NCBI GenBank assembly: GCA_011524905.1
Contig: WTJI01000049.1
Location: 1-46,379, forward strand
Origin: Flavobacteriales bacterium
Lineage (GTDB): Bacteria; Bacteroidota; Bacteroidia; Flavobacteriales; Flavobacteriaceae
Direction of reading: 5' to 3'
Length of the DNA stretch: 46,379 bases
Shown here: positions 27,901 to 38,292 of the stretch, piece after piece
Position numbering within the stretch: position 1 is the stretch's first letter
Layout of the letters: each line of letters begins with the position of its first letter
The notes under the pieces: model-generated
What the model was told of the DNA's origin: nothing
Databases searched by the model: none
The model's input: only the letters and a program-made list of their open reading frames with translations
Position numbers and translations under genes: made by a program

Positions 27901-29415
27901 CACAGCATAATCAAAACCTTCTTGAACTTGAGCGCTTATAGCACCAAAGCCCGATCGAATTGTAGCAATATCTCGAATTGGTGTAGTCAATATTCCTGTG
28001 TCGCCGATGCTTTTGGGATCAAGTCGGTTCGCAGTGTTGTCCGGAAGACCTCCAGCGGCTTCAGCTGTGAAAAAGTTTGCTGTTTTTTCATCAAATGTTG
28101 TATTCTCAGGGTCTGTTTCCCCTAAATCCTGAATCGCAACAATGTTCCTTATGTTTTGGGTTTGCGCACTTCGATTGGTCACCCACACTTCAATCCGAGT
28201 GATTTGTATAGGAGAATTGATATAAGGATAAGTCTCTAAGGCTTCATCATAGTGGTCCCGAAAATATTGGGAGAGAAAATAGTGCCGGTCTTCTTCGTAG
28301 TCAAGGGCAAAAACACTAAAACTACTCAACCGGCCTCCGCCTTGCGCGGTAATATTTTGAGACTGAGAACGCTGCTCAGAAAAAACAGCAGTAATGTTGG
28401 TCTTACCAAACTTTAGGTCTGTTCGAACCCCAAATAAACTTTGTGCCCCTTGTATCAAGCTGTTGTTGATGGGCATGCTAATATTTCCTAAGTCAATATT
28501 TTGTATGATGCCATCTTCGGTGACTTTACCATTGAGATAGTCGGTAACTTTTCCTCCCAGTTGTGTGGGATCCTGAGCATAACTTTGGATTTTATTTTGA
28601 AAGTTTTCAATAGACTGACGGGTACGTTCATACTCGGCTTTGGCTTGTGCAGCCACCGACTTTAGATCTTGGACCGTGCTTTTTACTTGATCGTATTTTC
28701 CTTTGAGGTCTTGTGCTTTATCCAACAATGCCCCTTCGTTGGCGATACCAATCGCTTCAGATAATTTGGGGGGGTTAAATTGAATCTTAACCAAATTTTG
28801 AAAATCAAAGGTTGATTCTGTGTCATAATTAGCTGTGATTTGAAGACGCTCCCCAATATTTCCAATTAAACTAAGACTGATCCTTTGGTCAAAATCAAAG
28901 CTGAAATTTCTCCGTAAAGTGGGTGAGGCGATGGGGTTGTCATTGCGCTGGTACCGCCCTCCAAAATCGACTCCAATAGACCCCTGCGGCTTGATGTCAA
29001 TGGCATTACTCCCAAAAATGGTTTGGAAAAATTGATTGTTAACATACAATTCAGGGAGTAGATTTTTTTGTGAATCTTTGAGGTTTGCTGCCTTCCCTGT
29101 TAAGGTTTCTGTTTTTTCTTTGAAATAGCTATTCATCGACTCTTTCAAGATCAAAGCCTCGTATTCTTTTGGGGTAAGCACCAAAGGGGTAGAAATAGGA
29201 TAACCATCAATTTCTGTGGCGAGATAATACAAATCTGAATCGGGATCGTATTGGTAGTTTTGAGTTGTAGCACTTGCTGGGGGTAAGCTTATTCGACCCA
29301 AATCGGCCTCGGCTGTTTGGGCAAAAACGTGAATACCTACTAACAGCCCACATACGAGATGTAGCCATTTTAAGTGGTAATTAAAAAAAAGTGGGTTCCA
29401 ATTCCCGACTAGCAA
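21973..29415 (-). CDS. sprA: SprA, type IX secretion system outer-membrane translocon
   Basis: Giant 2480-aa outer-membrane protein, matching the ~2400-aa SprA (Sov) family. SprA forms the 36-strand barrel through which type IX secretion cargo crosses the outer membrane, for gliding adhesins and secreted enzymes in Flavobacteriia. A signal peptide ([15 protein letters not shown], residues ~19-33) leads the mature protein. SprA-family segments such as [19 protein letters not shown] near 190 and [20 protein letters not shown] near 330 are present. The whole is rich in alternating beta strands and ends [11 protein letters not shown]. It starts 5 bases after ruvA, so it is in the maeB-ruvA-sprA run. 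No frameshift was seen across 7.4 kb. Confidence 0.96.
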   Translation of the reverse strand: MLVGNWNPLFFNYHLKWLHLVCGLLVGIHVFAQTAEADLGRISLPPASATTQNYQYDPDSDLYYLATEIDGYPISTPLVLTPKEYEALILKESMNSYFKEKTETLTGKAANLKDSQKNLLPELYVNNQFFQTIFGSNAIDIKPQGSIGVDFGGRYQRNDNPIASPTLRRNFSFDFDQRISLSLIGNIGERLQITANYDTESTFDFQNLVKIQFNPPKLSEAIGIANEGALLDKAQDLKGKYDQVKSTVQDLKSVAAQAKAEYERTRQSIENFQNKIQSYAQDPTQLGGKVTDYLNGKVTEDGIIQNIDLGNISMPINNSLIQGAQSLFGVRTDLKFGKTNITAVFSEQRSQSQNITAQGGGRLSSFSVFALDYEEDRHYFLSQYFRDHYDEALETYPYINSPIQITRIEVWVTNRSAQTQNIRNIVAIQDLGETDPENTTFDEKTANFFTAEAAGGLPDNTANRLDPKSIGDTGILTTPIRDIATIRSGFGAISAQVQEGFDYAVLESARKLQPNEYQFHPQLGYISLNQRLSNDEVLGVAFQYTYGGELYQVGEFANGDVASTEIISQSNDGRQQVQNNNLVVKMLKSNLTNVNQPVWDLMMKNIYNTGAFQLAEDEFRLSILYTDPSPINYMSPVDTAQWPDNLEQQILLNTFQLDRLNNYQDPLPQGDGFFDFIPGITIDPQYGRIIFPNVEPFGSFLFDLLQSDKTQAKYDQPSSYNPNQKKYVFREMYALTKAAALEATEKNKFELKGRYKSEGGEGIPIGAFNVPRGSVRVTAGGRILQEGIDYTVNYDIGRVIIIDEGLKSSNVPIEISVENNSFFNQQNKRFSGFNLQHQVDEKVVVGATLLNLSENPLTQKANYGTEPVNNTMLGFNTNFSTEIPFLTRLVSQLPGGKTDAPSRVSFRGEIASLRAGNPRNTQLQGEATVYVDDFEGAQTTIDVKGFNAWKLASVPAKNFKGSDAVSGLETGLGRAKLAWYTLDPVFWRNRPAGINNNDVSLNTTRRITIQEIFPEQDLVQGTTTIQNTLDLAYYPSERGPYNNSTAADFAQQPQENWAGITRPIAATNFEQSNVEFIEFWLLDTFDQLEGKNNDLGELVFHLGNISEDILKDGRKQYENGLPGSDESVLVYNTEWGEVPATQSLLYAFNTVPEDRPLQDVGLDGLSDSQEAAIYTNGPTEDPAGDNYTYFLAADGGVLERYKNYNGTEGNSPIDFSNTDRGSNTEPDTEDINRDQSMNTIDSYFEYRVPITRDMTVGNHPFITDVRENVKVEVPNGDEITTRWIQFKVPVQKGYYQGTVFQKYFEAINSIEDLRSIRFMRMLLSGFDQAVVLRFGTLELVRGDWRRYLKQLNPAINPNPNTTVDISTVNILENENRIPINYVLPPDIVREQVNTNNTIVRQNEQSLSFRVCDLQPQDARAIFKSVDVDMRQYKKLHMYLHAESIPGQEPLPGEGNETAMDRRMVAFIRLGTDYQDNYYQIEVPLKPTAYEPNQSNQLSAEQVWQPDSNSIEVTLEQLSQLKAKALQMAVLGKAAYFDENLNPVQEFTPISSLPGTKKYRFSVKGNPSLGSIKTLMIGVKNPSTQVGDVLCGEIWFNELRIAGIDSEGGWAAVGAMDANMANFASLSATGRYSSIGFGGLDQSPNNSSREELLQYNMVSNLNVGQLLPENWGVQAPLNFSLGETIITPEFDPYYQDLELETRLESTDNASEKENIRQQAIDYTKRRSVSLIGLRKQKTGSGKTRFYSPENFDVSYAYNEQAHQDFEVEKLRDINLLMTANYGHTFQPFEINPFQKVKFLKSKKYWEWLRQLNFSPLPNAIGFTSNINRRYRNQKFREVFLQGVDASQQLALPELQQRNFLVDWSYTLNHNITRSLRMTLTANSNNIVRKPFQEFEQNPSLSSPYNRDVWDELWNLGESNLYNQSLVLNYKLPLRYIPFLSFIDANYNYTGNFSWQRGSDALAQVQSPEGIPLGIVHTVQNANTKSLAGSISFSRLYNILGLKKTAGGSYSPMVQRRLAEKKAQQQKEEKKEQDKDLLKSLVDALSTFKRIQFNYSENNGKVLPGYLQGVSGFGTVDPSFGFTLGDQDDVRYEMARQGYLTAFPNFNEPFTQVHNNKLTLTAQFNPLKDLVVDFNAERTYSENIRENFQVVDQEYVPLNSNTFGNFGMSTILIKTAFNRTRGVTNASFDIFRANRYAVANRLAEQSGLSAEAAAGESYPKGFGKNQQDVLIGAFLAAYSDTAPEKISLNPIQNVPLPNWNLKYTGLSSLKAFKNIFNRFSIAHAYRASHTVNNFQTNLDFDPNNPLATDDAGNIIPERLFSNINLVEQFNPLLRLDVEFKNSLKILAELKRDRALSLSLDNSLLTESSGSEYVVGMGYRIRDLRIRTNINGRRTTLSGDLNLKADLSYRKNITVLRNLDFNNNQVTAGQTLLSIKLTADYNLSRNLTTLFFYDHNFSKFEVSTAFPQTSIRSGFTLRYNFGN

Positions 29416-29420
29416 CGTAT

Positions 29421-30002
29421 TTACAATTTATTCAAAGCGGCTTTGATGAGCCCTTCAACTGTGGCCTCAGTTGAACTTTGAATGAGGTTATCAATCACTT
29501 TTTCACTAGAGCGTCTTGGATAACCAAGTACCTCTAATGCTGATAACGCTTCTTCTTTGATTGTATTGCCTGGAATTGCCTGAATTTCCTCCATTTCTGG
29601 GAGGGTTTTTACTTTATCTTGTAGATCAATAATGACACGCTGGGCCGTTTTGAGTCCAATACCTTTAATCGACTGGATTGTTTTGACTTCTTCCGAGACG
29701 ATAGCACGCTGAATTGTTTGGGGCTCCATAGATGACAACATGGTTCGAGCAGTACTAGCCCCGATACCTGAGACTCCTATCAAAAGTCGAAACAAAGCTC
29801 TTTCGCTTTGCGTAAAAAACCCATACAAAGTATGTGCATCTTCTCGTATTTGTAAATGGGTATAAAGCTTTATGGCTTCAGCATCAGGTAACTGTCCATA
29901 AGTATGAAGTGATATGTGTACCTCGTAGCCTAAGCCGTTGCAGTCAATGACCAAATGGGTAGGGTGTTTTTCAACAAGTTTTCCCGTCAGCTGTGTTATC
30001 AT
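29421..30002 (-). CDS. ruvA: Holliday junction branch migration protein RuvA
   Basis: 193-aa DNA-binding subunit of the RuvAB branch migration motor. It has the N-terminal OB-fold ([20 protein letters not shown]), two helix-hairpin-helix motifs (GVSGIGASTARTML near 77 and IKGIGLKTAQRVIIDL near 112), and the C-terminal domain III that contacts RuvB (ALSALEVLGYPRRSSEKVID). Length is typical. It overlaps maeB by 4 bases (ATGA) and precedes sprA by 5, so it is translationally coupled on both sides; linkage of ruvA with maeB and sprA is common in Flavobacteriia. Confidence 0.96.
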   Translation of the reverse strand: MITQLTGKLVEKHPTHLVIDCNGLGYEVHISLHTYGQLPDAEAIKLYTHLQIREDAHTLYGFFTQSERALFRLLIGVSGIGASTARTMLSSMEPQTIQRAIVSEEVKTIQSIKGIGLKTAQRVIIDLQDKVKTLPEMEEIQAIPGNTIKEEALSALEVLGYPRRSSEKVIDNLIQSSTEATVEGLIKAALNKL

Positions 30003-32278
30003 GCTTCTGATTGTTTGCGTTGTTGGGCATCGACAACCGCTACAGCTGTCATATTTACAATTTCTTCTACAGAAGCACCCAACTGTAAAATGTGAACAGG
30101 CAAAGCCATTCCCATCATAATGGGACCCACTGATAGATTATTATTGAGTTCTTTCATGAGTTTATAGGTGATATTGGCGGCATCCAGGTTGGGAAAGATC
30201 AGCGTATTTACCTTACTATTAATCAATTTAGAAAAAGGAAAGCTGTTTTCCATCATACTTGGGTTGGTGGCAAAGTCAGCTTGTAGTGGTCCATCTACAA
30301 CTAAATTAGGATAATGACGGTGTAAGTAAGCTACGGCTTCACTTACTTTTCTTGCTTCTTCTGAACTATTAGAACCAAAGTTTGAAAAAGACAACAAAGC
30401 CATTGTAGGGGTCAAACCACACATCTGAGCTGTTCTTGCTGTCATATTAGCAATTTTGGCCAGTTCTTTGGCAGACGGATTGATGTTAATTGAAGTATCT
30501 GATAAAAATAAAGGTCCCTTATCAGTCAACATTAAATTAGTGGCTGCAACTTTTTGTACGCCCTTAGCTTTGCCAATAGTTTCCAAAATAGGCTTAATTA
30601 CTTGTGGATAATTTCTGGAATAACCAGAAATCATGGCATCAACTTCGCCTGTTTTGACCATCATTGAACCAAAGTAATTGCGCTCACGCATCATACGTTG
30701 GGTGTCGTACAAGGTTTTACCTTTTCGTTTTTGTGCCTCCCAAAAGATTTCACCGAAGTATTTACGCTTGGATTTCATATCATCAGCTTTAGGATCCACA
30801 ATTAGTACCTCTTCATCAAAATCAATCGCCTTCATTAGGGTTTGAATGGTTTCTTTACGTCCCAAAAGCACAGGAATGGCAATGCCTTCTTCAAGAACAA
30901 TTTGGGCTGCTTTGAGAACATCCATTTGATCTGCCTCAGTAAATACAACTTTTTTGGGTTTCGTTTTAGCACGATTATGCAACAATCGTATCAGTTTTTG
31001 ATCGTTCCCTAGACGGCCCTGGAGGGTTTCTTTATACCGGTTCCAATCTTCGATAGGTGCAGTTGCCACCCCCGATTCCATGGCCGCCTTGGCAACTTCT
31101 GGCGGAATTTCTACTATCAGTCTTGGATCAAAGGGTTTTGGGATAATGTAATCTTTCCCAAAACTGAGACGTGTTTCGTCATAAGCAATGTTAACCTGTT
31201 CTGGAACTGGCTCTTTGGCCAGCCGAGCTAAAGCACGAACAGCTGCCATTTTCATGGCTTCATTAATTTTGGTAGCACGTACATCCAAGGCACCTCTAAA
31301 AATAAAAGGAAAACCCAAAACATTATTCACCTGATTAGGGTGATCAGAACGCCCTGTAGCCATGATGATGTCGTCACGTACTGAGCAGGCTAGATCATAA
31401 TTGATTTCAGGATCGGGATTGGCCATGGCAAAAACAATAGGGTCATTTGCCATACTGCTAAGCATCGCTTCATTAACAATATTTCCAAGGGATAAGCCGA
31501 TGAATACATCTGCATCAATCAAAGCTTCTTCCAGGTTTGAGACTTCTTTTTCGGTAGCAAATTCAGACTTTTCTGCTGTTAAATTGGAACGATCTTTACG
31601 AATCACACCTTTACTATCCGTCATGACTATATTTTCTGCTTGGGCCCCAAAAGCTTGGTACAAGCGGGTACATGATATAGCTGCTGCTCCAGCTCCAGAA
31701 ACCACAATTTGGACATCCTCTATTTTTTTATTGACCAGTTCCAAAGCATTTAACAATGCCGCACAGGAGATAATAGCTGTACCGTGCTGATCGTCGTGCA
31801 TGATGGGAATATCCAATTCTTCTTTTAACCGTTGCTCAATTTCAAAAGCTTCTGGCGCTTTGATGTCTTCTAGATTGATGCCCCCAAATGTAGGTGCAAT
31901 CGCTTTGACGGTCTGGATGAATTCTTCTGGATCTTTGGCATCTATTTCGATATCAAATACATCGATATCAGCAAATATTTTAAATAACAGTCCTTTCCCT
32001 TCCATAACTGGTTTGGAGGCGTTGGGTCCAATATCACCTAGTCCTAATACGGCTGTGCCATTGGAAATTACTGCTACCAAATTTCCCTTGTTGGTATATT
32101 TATAGACATTGCCTATTTCCTTTTCAATTTCTTGACATGGAATTGCGACACCTGGCGAATACGCAAGGGCTAAATCACGTTGTGACTGATACCTTTTGGT
32201 TGGTACTACAGCTATTTTCCCAGGCTTGGGTTTTGCGTGATAAACAAGGGCTTTTCTTCTTTGTTGATTTTCGTTCAT
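29999..32278 (-). CDS. maeB: NADP-dependent malic enzyme, MaeB hybrid type
   Basis: 759-aa two-domain enzyme that converts malate to pyruvate and CO2 while reducing NADP. The malic enzyme half (about 1-430) shows [29 protein letters not shown] with its catalytic lysine region, the metal site in [11 protein letters not shown], and the dinucleotide fold [11 protein letters not shown]. The C-terminal ~320 residues are a phosphotransacetylase-like domain, which in this family is regulatory (acetyl-CoA responsive) rather than catalytic. The start is ATG 32276-32278 ([11 protein letters not shown]); the frame runs to 32305 but would cover promoter-like elements. It heads the maeB-ruvA-sprA run. Confidence 0.95.
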   Translation of the reverse strand: MNENQQRRKALVYHAKPKPGKIAVVPTKRYQSQRDLALAYSPGVAIPCQEIEKEIGNVYKYTNKGNLVAVISNGTAVLGLGDIGPNASKPVMEGKGLLFKIFADIDVFDIEIDAKDPEEFIQTVKAIAPTFGGINLEDIKAPEAFEIEQRLKEELDIPIMHDDQHGTAIISCAALLNALELVNKKIEDVQIVVSGAGAAAISCTRLYQAFGAQAENIVMTDSKGVIRKDRSNLTAEKSEFATEKEVSNLEEALIDADVFIGLSLGNIVNEAMLSSMANDPIVFAMANPDPEINYDLACSVRDDIIMATGRSDHPNQVNNVLGFPFIFRGALDVRATKINEAMKMAAVRALARLAKEPVPEQVNIAYDETRLSFGKDYIIPKPFDPRLIVEIPPEVAKAAMESGVATAPIEDWNRYKETLQGRLGNDQKLIRLLHNRAKTKPKKVVFTEADQMDVLKAAQIVLEEGIAIPVLLGRKETIQTLMKAIDFDEEVLIVDPKADDMKSKRKYFGEIFWEAQKRKGKTLYDTQRMMRERNYFGSMMVKTGEVDAMISGYSRNYPQVIKPILETIGKAKGVQKVAATNLMLTDKGPLFLSDTSININPSAKELAKIANMTARTAQMCGLTPTMALLSFSNFGSNSSEEARKVSEAVAYLHRHYPNLVVDGPLQADFATNPSMMENSFPFSKLINSKVNTLIFPNLDAANITYKLMKELNNNLSVGPIMMGMALPVHILQLGASVEEIVNMTAVAVVDAQQRKQSEA

Positions 32279-32293
32279 AGTAAATGACTTACT

Positions 32294-32310
32294 CAAATGT
32301 AACAAAGATA
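32294..32310 (-). promoter_or_regulatory. Two overlapping-range -7 promoter elements upstream of maeB
   Basis: On the - strand TATCTTTG (32303-32310) and TACATTTG (32294-32301) both match TAnnTTTG exactly, 15-25 bases before the maeB start at 32278. Either could drive maeB-ruvA-sprA. They sit in the 66-base spacer after the MFS gene. Confidence 0.45.
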
Positions 32311-32344
32311 TTTTGACCCACTAAGTTAGCCTTTAAAAAATAGC

Positions 32345-33712
32345 TCAATCGCTTTTTTTGACTTGTACAAAGAGAGAGAATAAACCCCCAATCATAAGAA
32401 AGACTCCTGCCAATCGAATGACATTTATAGGGTTTTGACCCAGCCAATCATAAACAAAGTACTGGACAGTAAAAATTTGAATGATCATAGGAACAACAAT
32501 AAACATATTAAAGATTCCCATGTAAATTCCAGTTTTATTGCTAGGAATAGAGGCTGCTAGCATTTGATAGGGCATCGCCATCATACTTGCCCAGGTAATC
32601 CCTAAACCGAAAGAAAACAAATAAATTTGGCTGACTTCAACGGCACCATTACCAAATGGATTGGGAATGGAAAACAAAATGACATTATCGGATAAGTAGG
32701 GCATTAATAAAAGCCCGAGCCCACCTAATAACAAACTGACAAAATGAAGGCGCTTGGCTCCCAAAGCACGAGCAATGGGAATCATTGCAAAAGCAATTAA
32801 AAAACAAATCACATTGTAAGTCCCATTAAGATTTCCAGTCAACAATTGGGCTTGATTAAAAAAGGTTGTGTTTTGATCTAGTGTATCATAAAGAGATAGT
32901 GAAAGTGCAGAAGTGATATATTGCCAATAGCAAAACATAGCATACCAAGGGAAAAACATAACTGGAATCAATTGCTTCATTGTCTTGGGCATCTCGCGAA
33001 TGGCGGCACCAATTTCTTCTATCGTTCGTGTAAATAAATTACCTTTTTCTTTATCAGCCTCAATTTGTTTTAATTCTGCATCTGTGGGTGGATATTCTGA
33101 AGTTGTTAAAACCGTGATAAGTATCGTTGCGGTAGATGCAATGGCTCCAATTCCAAAGGCCCAATAGGTTGATACTGGAATACCATTAGCCATTTTATCA
33201 GAGAGTGCCAAAATACCAAAAGAGACGAGTATGGCTGGAGTAAAATTGGCCAAAGTTGTTCCAAACCCTGTGAAAAAACTTTGCATTAAAAAGCCGAGAG
33301 AGTACTGTTTTTGTGGAAGTTTGTCAGAAATAAATGCACGATAAGGTTCCAAGGCAATGTTGTTTGCCGCATCTAAAATCCATAATAAACTTGCAGCCAT
33401 CCATATGCTACTAGAATAAGGCATTGCAATCAAAGCCAAACTTGCCACAATTGCTCCCATAAGGAAAAAGGGCTTCCTTCGACCAAAGCGCGGAGACCAA
33501 GTACCATCACTAATGGCACCAATAATAGGTTGAACAACCAAACCCGTTACTGGTCCAGCCAACCACAATAGTGGAAGCTCTGATTCTTCTGCTCCCAAGT
33601 ACTTGTAGATGGCACTCATGTTACTCTGTTGCAATCCAAAACTAAATTGTACCCCAAAGAAACCAAAGTTCATCGTGAGGATTTGCCAAAAAGAAAGTCC
33701 TTTTTTTTCCAT
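32345..33712 (-). CDS. MFS transporter, SLC45/GPH-like sugar:cation symporter
   Basis: 455-aa inner-membrane protein with 12 predicted TM helices. The opening FWQILTMNFGFFGVQFSFGL, the WLAGPVTGLVVQPIIGAISD segment, and the loop 2-3 motif RFGRRKPFFLMG are typical of the SLC45/sucrose-type symporters that Bacteroidota use to import oligosaccharides. A ~30-residue cytosolic loop follows TM6. It is the last gene of the UnbV cluster, one base after the haloperoxidase-like gene, so it probably imports the product freed at the surface. A sugar substrate is likely from the family but unproven. Confidence 0.9.
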   Translation of the reverse strand: MEKKGLSFWQILTMNFGFFGVQFSFGLQQSNMSAIYKYLGAEESELPLLWLAGPVTGLVVQPIIGAISDGTWSPRFGRRKPFFLMGAIVASLALIAMPYSSSIWMAASLLWILDAANNIALEPYRAFISDKLPQKQYSLGFLMQSFFTGFGTTLANFTPAILVSFGILALSDKMANGIPVSTYWAFGIGAIASTATILITVLTTSEYPPTDAELKQIEADKEKGNLFTRTIEEIGAAIREMPKTMKQLIPVMFFPWYAMFCYWQYITSALSLSLYDTLDQNTTFFNQAQLLTGNLNGTYNVICFLIAFAMIPIARALGAKRLHFVSLLLGGLGLLLMPYLSDNVILFSIPNPFGNGAVEVSQIYLFSFGLGITWASMMAMPYQMLAASIPSNKTGIYMGIFNMFIVVPMIIQIFTVQYFVYDWLGQNPINVIRLAGVFLMIGGLFSLFVQVKKSD

Positions 33713-33713
33713 A

Positions 33714-35066
33714 TTAGTCGTTTGAAGCCAAAGCGTCTGGTGCCTTCACTTTAGTTTGTATTTTTTCGACAACATAAGAACCAACTTCTTGTCCTTGATT
33801 GACCCCCTCTTCAATTGCCATCATATAGTGAATACCACCATATAAACGTGAAATTGCAGCTTCTTCAGCAGCATGAATAAATGATGTATAAGACCGCTCT
33901 GGAAGTCCATATTCTAATTCTGTCGTATCTGTAAACTTAAAGTTATCACCAAAAAGATCGGTCAATGTCAGGGCAGCTGCACGTGAAATAACCGAATGGC
34001 CACTTGTGTATTCTGGAAAAGGTGGGGTTTGTAATACAGGAAGCCATTCTTCGTCATAGTGTTTGTTGATTAAAGTTTCGGGCCGCACCACTAGCGTATC
34101 CCATTTTTCGTCCCAACAACTGATAAAAGCATCAAACAAAGCAATACTTACATTAGCATAAGCATTGACGGTATCTAAAAAACTAGATTGCGATTGCCGG
34201 GTGGCTATGGCAGTAATCCCTATCCAATGACCACCAGGGGTGATTTTTTTGGTAGCGAACATAGCGTGCCCACGGTGGTGGGTGACATAAGGATTACAAT
34301 CCCAAAACTTTGCAATTTCTAGTTGTTCATCAGTGAGTCCATTACCGACTTCATATACTTGCTGTAACTGCTTTTGAAATGGGCTCCCTTTGGTCAAATC
34401 AAATGTTAATGGGGGTTTAGGAGCAAACTGGTTCGAAGAGTCTAAGACCATCGTCCGAATCTCCTTCCAGTGCGGCTCAATACCATCCATATAATCTGGT
34501 GGTGTCGGTTTCCAGAATTCTTCGGCTTCCTTGATGGTATATTTTGGATAAGTACGTGTTTGATTGTACATATCGTCTTTGGCCCAAGCCAAAATATGAC
34601 CAGCTACCTGTAAGCCATACTTCCTTGAGGCTTTTTGAACACTTTTGGGAACATTGAATTCTTTGAGCTGACTTTGAAACTTCTCTTCAAAGCTGTCCAT
34701 CTTGTTTTCAGAGAAAATCAATGCGCGCCCGACGCTGTTAAAGGCATACAAAGAAGCTAAGGAATAATTAACGGAGTTGGAAGTAGATTCTGGAACTGGA
34801 GACAAACTTCTTATTTGCCCACTGAGAGATCGATAAATTTCAGGTTGTGCCCATCGTGCCGTCTCATAGGCAGCAATAGAAGGATAAAGATATACCCTAG
34901 AAGCCACTGGTGGTGAGAATATATCATAGACAACAATGTCAGAGAGATTTTTTATGGCTGATTGAAACAGTTCAGCATCTGCTAACTTCTCTTTGTAAGA
35001 ATCATCTACTGGGCCACATGCTGCTAATATGGCTAGACCAATTAGGGAATAAATTAATTTTTTCAT
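33714..35066 (-). CDS. Vanadium-dependent haloperoxidase/PAP2-type lipoprotein
   Basis: 450-aa lipoprotein with lipobox LAAC (C17). The C-terminal half carries the complete oxyanion site of the vanadium haloperoxidase/type 2 phosphatidic acid phosphatase superfamily: K321 and R328 in KWDTLVVRP, S355-G356-H357 in EYTSGHS, and R407 and H413 in SRLYGGIH. The spacings K-x6-R and R-x5-H equal those of the Curvularia chloroperoxidase site. It could be a haloperoxidase with vanadate, an acid phosphatase, or neither. The start at 35064-35066 gives a proper signal peptide; a longer frame to 35087 overlaps the previous gene. It lies 4 bases after the UnbV gene and 1 before the MFS gene. Confidence 0.9.
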   Translation of the reverse strand: MKKLIYSLIGLAILAACGPVDDSYKEKLADAELFQSAIKNLSDIVVYDIFSPPVASRVYLYPSIAAYETARWAQPEIYRSLSGQIRSLSPVPESTSNSVNYSLASLYAFNSVGRALIFSENKMDSFEEKFQSQLKEFNVPKSVQKASRKYGLQVAGHILAWAKDDMYNQTRTYPKYTIKEAEEFWKPTPPDYMDGIEPHWKEIRTMVLDSSNQFAPKPPLTFDLTKGSPFQKQLQQVYEVGNGLTDEQLEIAKFWDCNPYVTHHRGHAMFATKKITPGGHWIGITAIATRQSQSSFLDTVNAYANVSIALFDAFISCWDEKWDTLVVRPETLINKHYDEEWLPVLQTPPFPEYTSGHSVISRAAALTLTDLFGDNFKFTDTTELEYGLPERSYTSFIHAAEEAAISRLYGGIHYMMAIEEGVNQGQEVGSYVVEKIQTKVKAPDALASND

Positions 35067-35070
35067 ACTA

Positions 35071-38000
35071 TTATTTATTAAGGACAAGGGGTGCTTTATT
35101 GTTGACGGTGATTAACAATTCCGTATCAGAAAGGGGTTCGATCGAACGGGTATTAATTCCTTTTGGTAGATATAAAGATTGGTAATTTTCAAATTGTTTG
35201 GTTTCAGCGTTGAAGTTGGATAGAAGGCCACCTGAATTGGCAGTGCTTGAACCCAATTCAACGACGAAATTTAAGTAATTCCCCACAAAATATAAGACAT
35301 CTTGTTGTGAATCATAATGCAAATCTTGCATAACCGATTGTTGCGCAACTGGTTGTAAGGGTATTTTTTCAAATTGAGATCCAGTATTGAGAAAGAGCAT
35401 AGAGCGCAATTCTTTTATTTGCTTGGTCGCTAGCAATTTGCTTGCTGACTTACCTGTTAAATCTTTTATGGTTTTAATTTTTGAGAATGATTGGTAATCT
35501 GTGAATCTTTTTTTCAGATAGGGTAACTGCTGGGCTAGTTTGTCTTTGGAAGCAAATGGAACTGACTTGCCAAAAAATGTATAAAAAATGATCGGATCTA
35601 GCTGTTCGTTTTCGTCGAAATCATCTAGATAAATAGAAACTGGTTCTGACGGTGAGGCCTTCCACTTAAAGTTTTGACCTACATTGGCTGCCAAAATATC
35701 GATTTTGCCATCTTTGTTTACATCAGCAAATTCCAAGGCATTCCACATTCCCTGCGTGTCAGATAGACCCCATTCTTTAGTGACATCAACAAAACGTTGG
35801 CCATTTTTGTTGAGAAAAACAGTAATCGACATCCAATCACCTGCTATAATTAAATCCAAAAAGCCATCGCCGTTTAAATCTTTCCATGCACTACTAGTGA
35901 CCATCCCCAACGGCATGGATGCAAATACTTTCAAGCCTTTACCTGCTTCATTCTGAATAATAAAGCTATCTGGGTTCAATCCATACGCGCCTGGAATGGA
36001 TCGACTTCCTACAAATATATCGGCAAAACCGTCTTGATTGAAATCGCCCACCGAAACGGTTCCACCGTTGGTATTGGGTAAATTGATGGGCACACGTGTC
36101 AGGGTACCATCGCCTTGGTTGATATACAAACGGTCAGTTAGCAATCGATTGCCCTGTTCTAGGTCATTCCCTCCACTAACGACGTAAAGATCCAAATCGC
36201 CATCTCCATCCAAATCCAATACAGCCGCATCAACATCCTCAAAACTACTATCCTTTGTAAAGGATTCGTTTTCTTTAACCTGATATGATCCTGCTGTGGT
36301 GCCCAAAAATAGTTGAGATGTTTGATAGCGAGCACCTCCAAGGAAAATATCATCTATCCCATCTTGATTGAAATCAGCTACAACCACAGCTGGGCCCTCA
36401 TGAGATAATTGTTCTGGGATTAGTTGCTCTCTTTCGTAGTCCAAATAAATATCTTCATTATGGTTAAAGGGAAAAGGCGTTCCCTTTACGATAGACCTTA
36501 TTGGGATTGACTGAGTGGATTTGGCCTCCTGAGTTTGATTGACAACAAGCTCTCGGGCAGTGGGTTCCCATCGGACTTGCTCCATTTTCCCGCCTGGCCA
36601 GACAACGAACAATGAATCAATTTCTGAAGCAGGCGCACCCAGATGTATTTTATGGGATGAAGAAGACTGAAATCCACGCACTGTCTCTAAGGTTCTTGTC
36701 ACCATAACACCCGATTTATAGGCTATAAGCTTGCTACCTTTTACCTGATTACCTTCTGAAGCATTCAGGACTATAGACAAACCTTTGCGCTGACTTTGGT
36801 TATCAAGTATTGTAGCTCCTTCATTAATATTGTTAAGAACCAAATCTAGATCGCCATCAGCATCTAAGTCAGCAAAAGCGGCACCGGTGCTATAACCTGG
36901 ATAGCCCACCTGAGATTTGCGCAATGGACTAAACTGTAAGTTTCCTTCATTTGAAAACAGAAAGTTAGATATCCTTAAACTCGGCATTTGGTTGATTACT
37001 TGCTGTTGTGCAACTTCACTTTCCGACTGCTTAAGATTTTTAAAGGGATTGTTACTCAAATAGTTGATGTAGTCAAGGTCATTGGGTCTTTTGACAATAC
37101 CATTCGATATAAAAATATCTTGATCCCAGTCGTTGTCAAAATCTTCTAACAAAACTGACCAGCTCCAGTCCGAAGCATAGGCTTCTGTAGTGAGGGATAA
37201 ATCAGAAAAAGTCAAATTACCTTGGTTGATTTGCATATGATTGTGTGCCAATTGGGCCTCAAAACCAAAGTCCTTTTTGATCCGGTCAACCTTATCAGTA
37301 TCCTCACCTCCTGACTTTAGAAATATCTCTGCCTCATAAGGCATCATATCTGTTGAGAAAATATCTGGGTGGCCGTCATTGTTCAAATCACCCACATCCA
37401 CCCCCATGGTGAATCGGGTAGCGTGATTGAGTAATTCATCAACAGCTTCTGTAAAAGTACCGTCCCGGTTGTTCAAATAAATCAGATCATTTTCATGGAA
37501 ATCATTTCCTACGTAGATATCAGGCCATCCATCTTCGTTGAAATCTGCTACGCGAACAGCTAACCCATACCCTAAAGGACTATTATAGATTCTAGACTGG
37601 GGAGTAACATCAACAAATCGGCCTTCGGATTCATTTAGCTTGTTTTCGTACAATCGATCACCACTCAAACTGTCTTTCTCCAATCTTTTCTCGATTGTTC
37701 CGTAGGAACGCACAGAATGAATGGCATGGTTGAGCAAATACATATCTAAATCTCCATCTAAATCATAATCTAAAAATGCGGCTTGGGTAGAAAACCCAGA
37801 AAAGTCAAGACCATAATCCGTTGCTTTTTCTTCAAATGTTCCATCGCCTTTGTTGATATATAATTGGTTGGAAGCCTCTTTGCCATTGAAAAGAGAGACT
37901 TTACTAACATAAATATCTAAATGACCATCTCCGTTGACATCATCTACAGCAACGCCTGTTGACCAGTGTGGTTCTTGTAATATCCCTGCAGCTTTTGACA

Positions 38001-38292
38001 CATTTTCAAATTGCATTTGGCCTTTATTGAAATAAAGTTGATCGGCCACCTGATTTCCAGAAAAGTATAAATCCTCGAGCCCATCACCATTAAAATCACC
38101 CACACCAACGCCACCACCATTGTAATAATAAAGATATTCCAGAATATTTACTACAGGATTGAATGTTAGTGTATTAGAAAAGTCAATTCCCGTTTCGGCT
38201 GCTCTTAATGTTTTAAATTGTTCATTTTCTCCTCCTGGTTGGCAAGCTATGCACAGTAGGCCTGCCGAAACCAGAGCTACTAATACCCTCAT
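35071..38292 (-). CDS. FG-GAP/VCBS repeat ASPIC/UnbV-domain lipoprotein (copy A)
   Basis: 1073-aa lipoprotein (lipobox around CIAC17) made of two beta-propeller-like halves. About 13 calcium-binding loops of the form DxNxDGxxDxx are visible, for example DFNGDGLEDLYF, DVNGDGHLDIYV and DLDADGDLDLVL. Between the halves is the UnbV_ASPIC domain with RGFQSSSSHKIHLGAP and VVWPGGK (about residues 545-580). A conserved linker then reads NHNEDIYLDYEREQL and SHEGPAVVVADFN. The human relative CRTAC1 is an extracellular matrix protein; bacterial function is not established. It overlaps copy B by 4 bases and leads into the haloperoxidase-like gene. It is the most divergent of the three copies here. Confidence 0.92.
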   Translation of the reverse strand: MRVLVALVSAGLLCIACQPGGENEQFKTLRAAETGIDFSNTLTFNPVVNILEYLYYYNGGGVGVGDFNGDGLEDLYFSGNQVADQLYFNKGQMQFENVSKAAGILQEPHWSTGVAVDDVNGDGHLDIYVSKVSLFNGKEASNQLYINKGDGTFEEKATDYGLDFSGFSTQAAFLDYDLDGDLDMYLLNHAIHSVRSYGTIEKRLEKDSLSGDRLYENKLNESEGRFVDVTPQSRIYNSPLGYGLAVRVADFNEDGWPDIYVGNDFHENDLIYLNNRDGTFTEAVDELLNHATRFTMGVDVGDLNNDGHPDIFSTDMMPYEAEIFLKSGGEDTDKVDRIKKDFGFEAQLAHNHMQINQGNLTFSDLSLTTEAYASDWSWSVLLEDFDNDWDQDIFISNGIVKRPNDLDYINYLSNNPFKNLKQSESEVAQQQVINQMPSLRISNFLFSNEGNLQFSPLRKSQVGYPGYSTGAAFADLDADGDLDLVLNNINEGATILDNQSQRKGLSIVLNASEGNQVKGSKLIAYKSGVMVTRTLETVRGFQSSSSHKIHLGAPASEIDSLFVVWPGGKMEQVRWEPTARELVVNQTQEAKSTQSIPIRSIVKGTPFPFNHNEDIYLDYEREQLIPEQLSHEGPAVVVADFNQDGIDDIFLGGARYQTSQLFLGTTAGSYQVKENESFTKDSSFEDVDAAVLDLDGDGDLDLYVVSGGNDLEQGNRLLTDRLYINQGDGTLTRVPINLPNTNGGTVSVGDFNQDGFADIFVGSRSIPGAYGLNPDSFIIQNEAGKGLKVFASMPLGMVTSSAWKDLNGDGFLDLIIAGDWMSITVFLNKNGQRFVDVTKEWGLSDTQGMWNALEFADVNKDGKIDILAANVGQNFKWKASPSEPVSIYLDDFDENEQLDPIIFYTFFGKSVPFASKDKLAQQLPYLKKRFTDYQSFSKIKTIKDLTGKSASKLLATKQIKELRSMLFLNTGSQFEKIPLQPVAQQSVMQDLHYDSQQDVLYFVGNYLNFVVELGSSTANSGGLLSNFNAETKQFENYQSLYLPKGINTRSIEPLSDTELLITVNNKAPLVLNK

